The notes beneath the pieces were generated by a model. That model had not been told where the DNA came from and ran no database searches. It worked only from the letters and a program-made list of their open reading frames with translations. Below are positions 62,329 to 64,000 of a stretch of 64,000 nucleotides of DNA, piece by piece (positions within the stretch are counted from its first letter, which is position 1; every line of letters starts with the position of its first letter). Source of the DNA: Paragonimus skrjabini miyazakii (lineage: Eukaryota > Platyhelminthes > Trematoda > Plagiorchiida > Troglotrematidae); the NCBI GenBank assembly GCA_014338405.1, contig JTDE01000148.1:286462-350461 (forward strand). The letters run 5' to 3'. The translations under genes and the position numbers were made by a program.

Positions 62329-64000
62329 TATCACGTGGTGAGATCGAAACTTGTGTGAATGTCCCTTTGAAATTTCTTCTGATAATCACTTGAGTACGAT
62401 ATAAGAACAAAATGAGACAGTGCGAATTCGGAATTCGATTTGCTAGCCAGCACACCCGCAGGTAATATCATTATTTCCGTTTATGCGCGAATAGTGATCA
62501 TTCCGTTATGTTACGCCATATGATGAGAATGCATAATGGAATCCAAGGGAATGACGGAACTACATTTGCCAGAGAAGAACACGTGTGACATACATGGCAA
62601 CATTTCTGAGTCAACTACTCACAAGCATTATTTGGATATACAATTGGGATGAATTCCAAAACATACTCTCTAATGCATTGTCTTATCAGTACAGATTGTT
62701 CAACCCTAGTTCACTATGAGCAGTTGGATCTGTTCACAGATTCGTTCACGAACACGAAGAGCTAACCGGAATGTATAATATACACACACGTTAAGAAATT
62801 CGATTTTAACGAGCGGTTGAAATAATTACCGTTTACACATCGTGTATGTCTCCACGACACATGCAGCACATGCTACATTATATTGTATTGACCCTGATAG
62901 TCTTGCGAACTCAGAACGATTCGAAATGTGATTTTTAACAACGGTGTACCTACCGAAAATCGGTCCGCGTAGATCACGTTCAGCGGTTAACTAAGCCCAA
63001 GTGTGCACCAGTTGAAGTTTTGGATAGTTATTCAACGTATGTCTGTGTACAAATCGTACCTAGTTCTAAGATGAAAATCGGAAACAGAGGAGATAGGTTG
63101 TGACACGAACTCAGTCGTTCATCTTGAACGAGAGAATATACATGTAATCAGTGGGTGCGTGTGGTTGATAATTCGATCGCATTATGCTAATCATAGGCGC
63201 GCGAAGATTTTAAAATGATACCAATTTGCCCATGAAAAGACCAACCGGCGCAGTGAATGGAAACAAGATTGTGTGCATTTAATCCACTCTGCTGCATGAA
63301 AATAAATCAAGGTAAACGCAAGGTTGTGCATATAACCAACTGTGTGACAAGATGGGCAATTATTGCCTTTCAAACCTAACGGCGTAATGCCATCTCGTAT
63401 TCTGAACTTCACTTGACACCACTACAGATTTCGTGATGATAAGATTGTCAAGAACTTGTTGCTATCTGGAACGAAGTCAAAAGCAGAACTTGTGGCACAA
63501 AGCAAATGTAAGTTTAATTGAGTTTCTATTGGTTATTTTATCGACTGGTTGTATCAGTAAAACGAAGACTTACAACTGATGTTAACACTTGTCTAATCGG
63601 CTCCACTTGTATCTCGTTTGCTTTAACGCGTGAGGCAACTAAGCAGTTTGTTTTATTCCCATGCTGGCTATCATAAACTACGATGCTACGCCAGCGTGCC
63701 GGCCGGGATTGGTCACTGCGCTGAGATGTCAGTTCGTTCGCTTTGTCGACAATGACCAGCCGTAGAATTCTGAGAATCTGGTTGAATTCGTATCGGTACG
63801 TTCGTCCAATTCAGCTCCTTTACAGGACGTGCAGTACATGGTTCACCAGGTTGGATGAGCTAACTAGAGATCCAAATAGAATCAGGTTGTAATATTGGGT
63901 ATCGTAAACTAGTACCATCTCACAAATACCTAGATAATAATGTGTAACAAATAAAAACCCTACTATCTCAAATCAGCAATCCGACAAAAAACTTACTGTC
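62329..64000. other. Anonymous interval to window end
   Basis: Nothing supported. A minus frame at 63191-63412 has no recognised family. Confidence 0.4.

Noticed and set aside
1..64000. CRISPR array, bacterial operons, rRNA genes
   Set aside because: No regularly spaced short repeats, Shine-Dalgarno-led gene rows or rRNA-like conserved blocks are visible.

Overview
The window looks like non-coding and repeat-rich DNA from a metazoan nuclear genome, most likely a flatworm of the trematode type. No bacterial-style operon, rRNA operon, canonical tRNA, CRISPR array or long intact reading frame is visible. Composition is fairly even, roughly 40-43% GC by eye. Reading frames are short, and the longest ones not caused by the assembly gap belong to decayed retroelements. 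The mix of an RTE-like LINE ending in a short tandem repeat, Penelope-like retroelements with a GIY-YIG domain, and tRNA-derived SINEs fits trematodes well. The species assignment is inference.

Layout. (1) 1-1040: very old, diverged copies of a tRNA-derived SINE, called family A here. (2) 2918-3350: two tRNA-like repeats facing each other across a 100-N assembly gap. (3) 3351-9369: mostly anonymous sequence, with a weak repeated motif near 3.75 and 6.84 kb. (4) 9370-9590: a 5'-truncated family A SINE. (5) 17010-17205 and 18250-20596: two copies of one RTE-like LINE family in opposite orientations. The long copy keeps the linker, reverse transcriptase and C-terminal region, but stop codons break it and one replaces the tyrosine of the catalytic YADD motif. 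(6) 24549-27131 (-): a speculative four-exon gene model whose intron phases agree. (7) 28443-29542: a Penelope-like element (PLE) fragment bounded by a 100-bp inverted repeat. (8) 29870-30794: two long family A SINEs head to head, forming a large palindrome. (9) 46583-46980: a GC-rich patch with a degenerate 172-bp duplication. (10) 48405-49432: a second PLE, interrupted inside its GIY-YIG domain by a family A SINE. (11) 52118-52260: a different tRNA-like SINE. (12) 53936-54225: a collapsed derivative of the head-to-head SINE arrangement. (13) 61717-61823 and 62222-62328: a recent 107-bp direct duplication.

Nothing here works as a gene system. The window records successive retroelement insertions: PLE and LINE copies supply the coding relics, and SINEs lie beside or inside them. 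The most notable structures are the inverted-repeat-bounded PLE, the SINE palindrome with traces of the same architecture at two other loci, and the SINE nested in a PLE. Candidate host exons are offered with low confidence, because overlapping frames in this sequence often look coding by eye.
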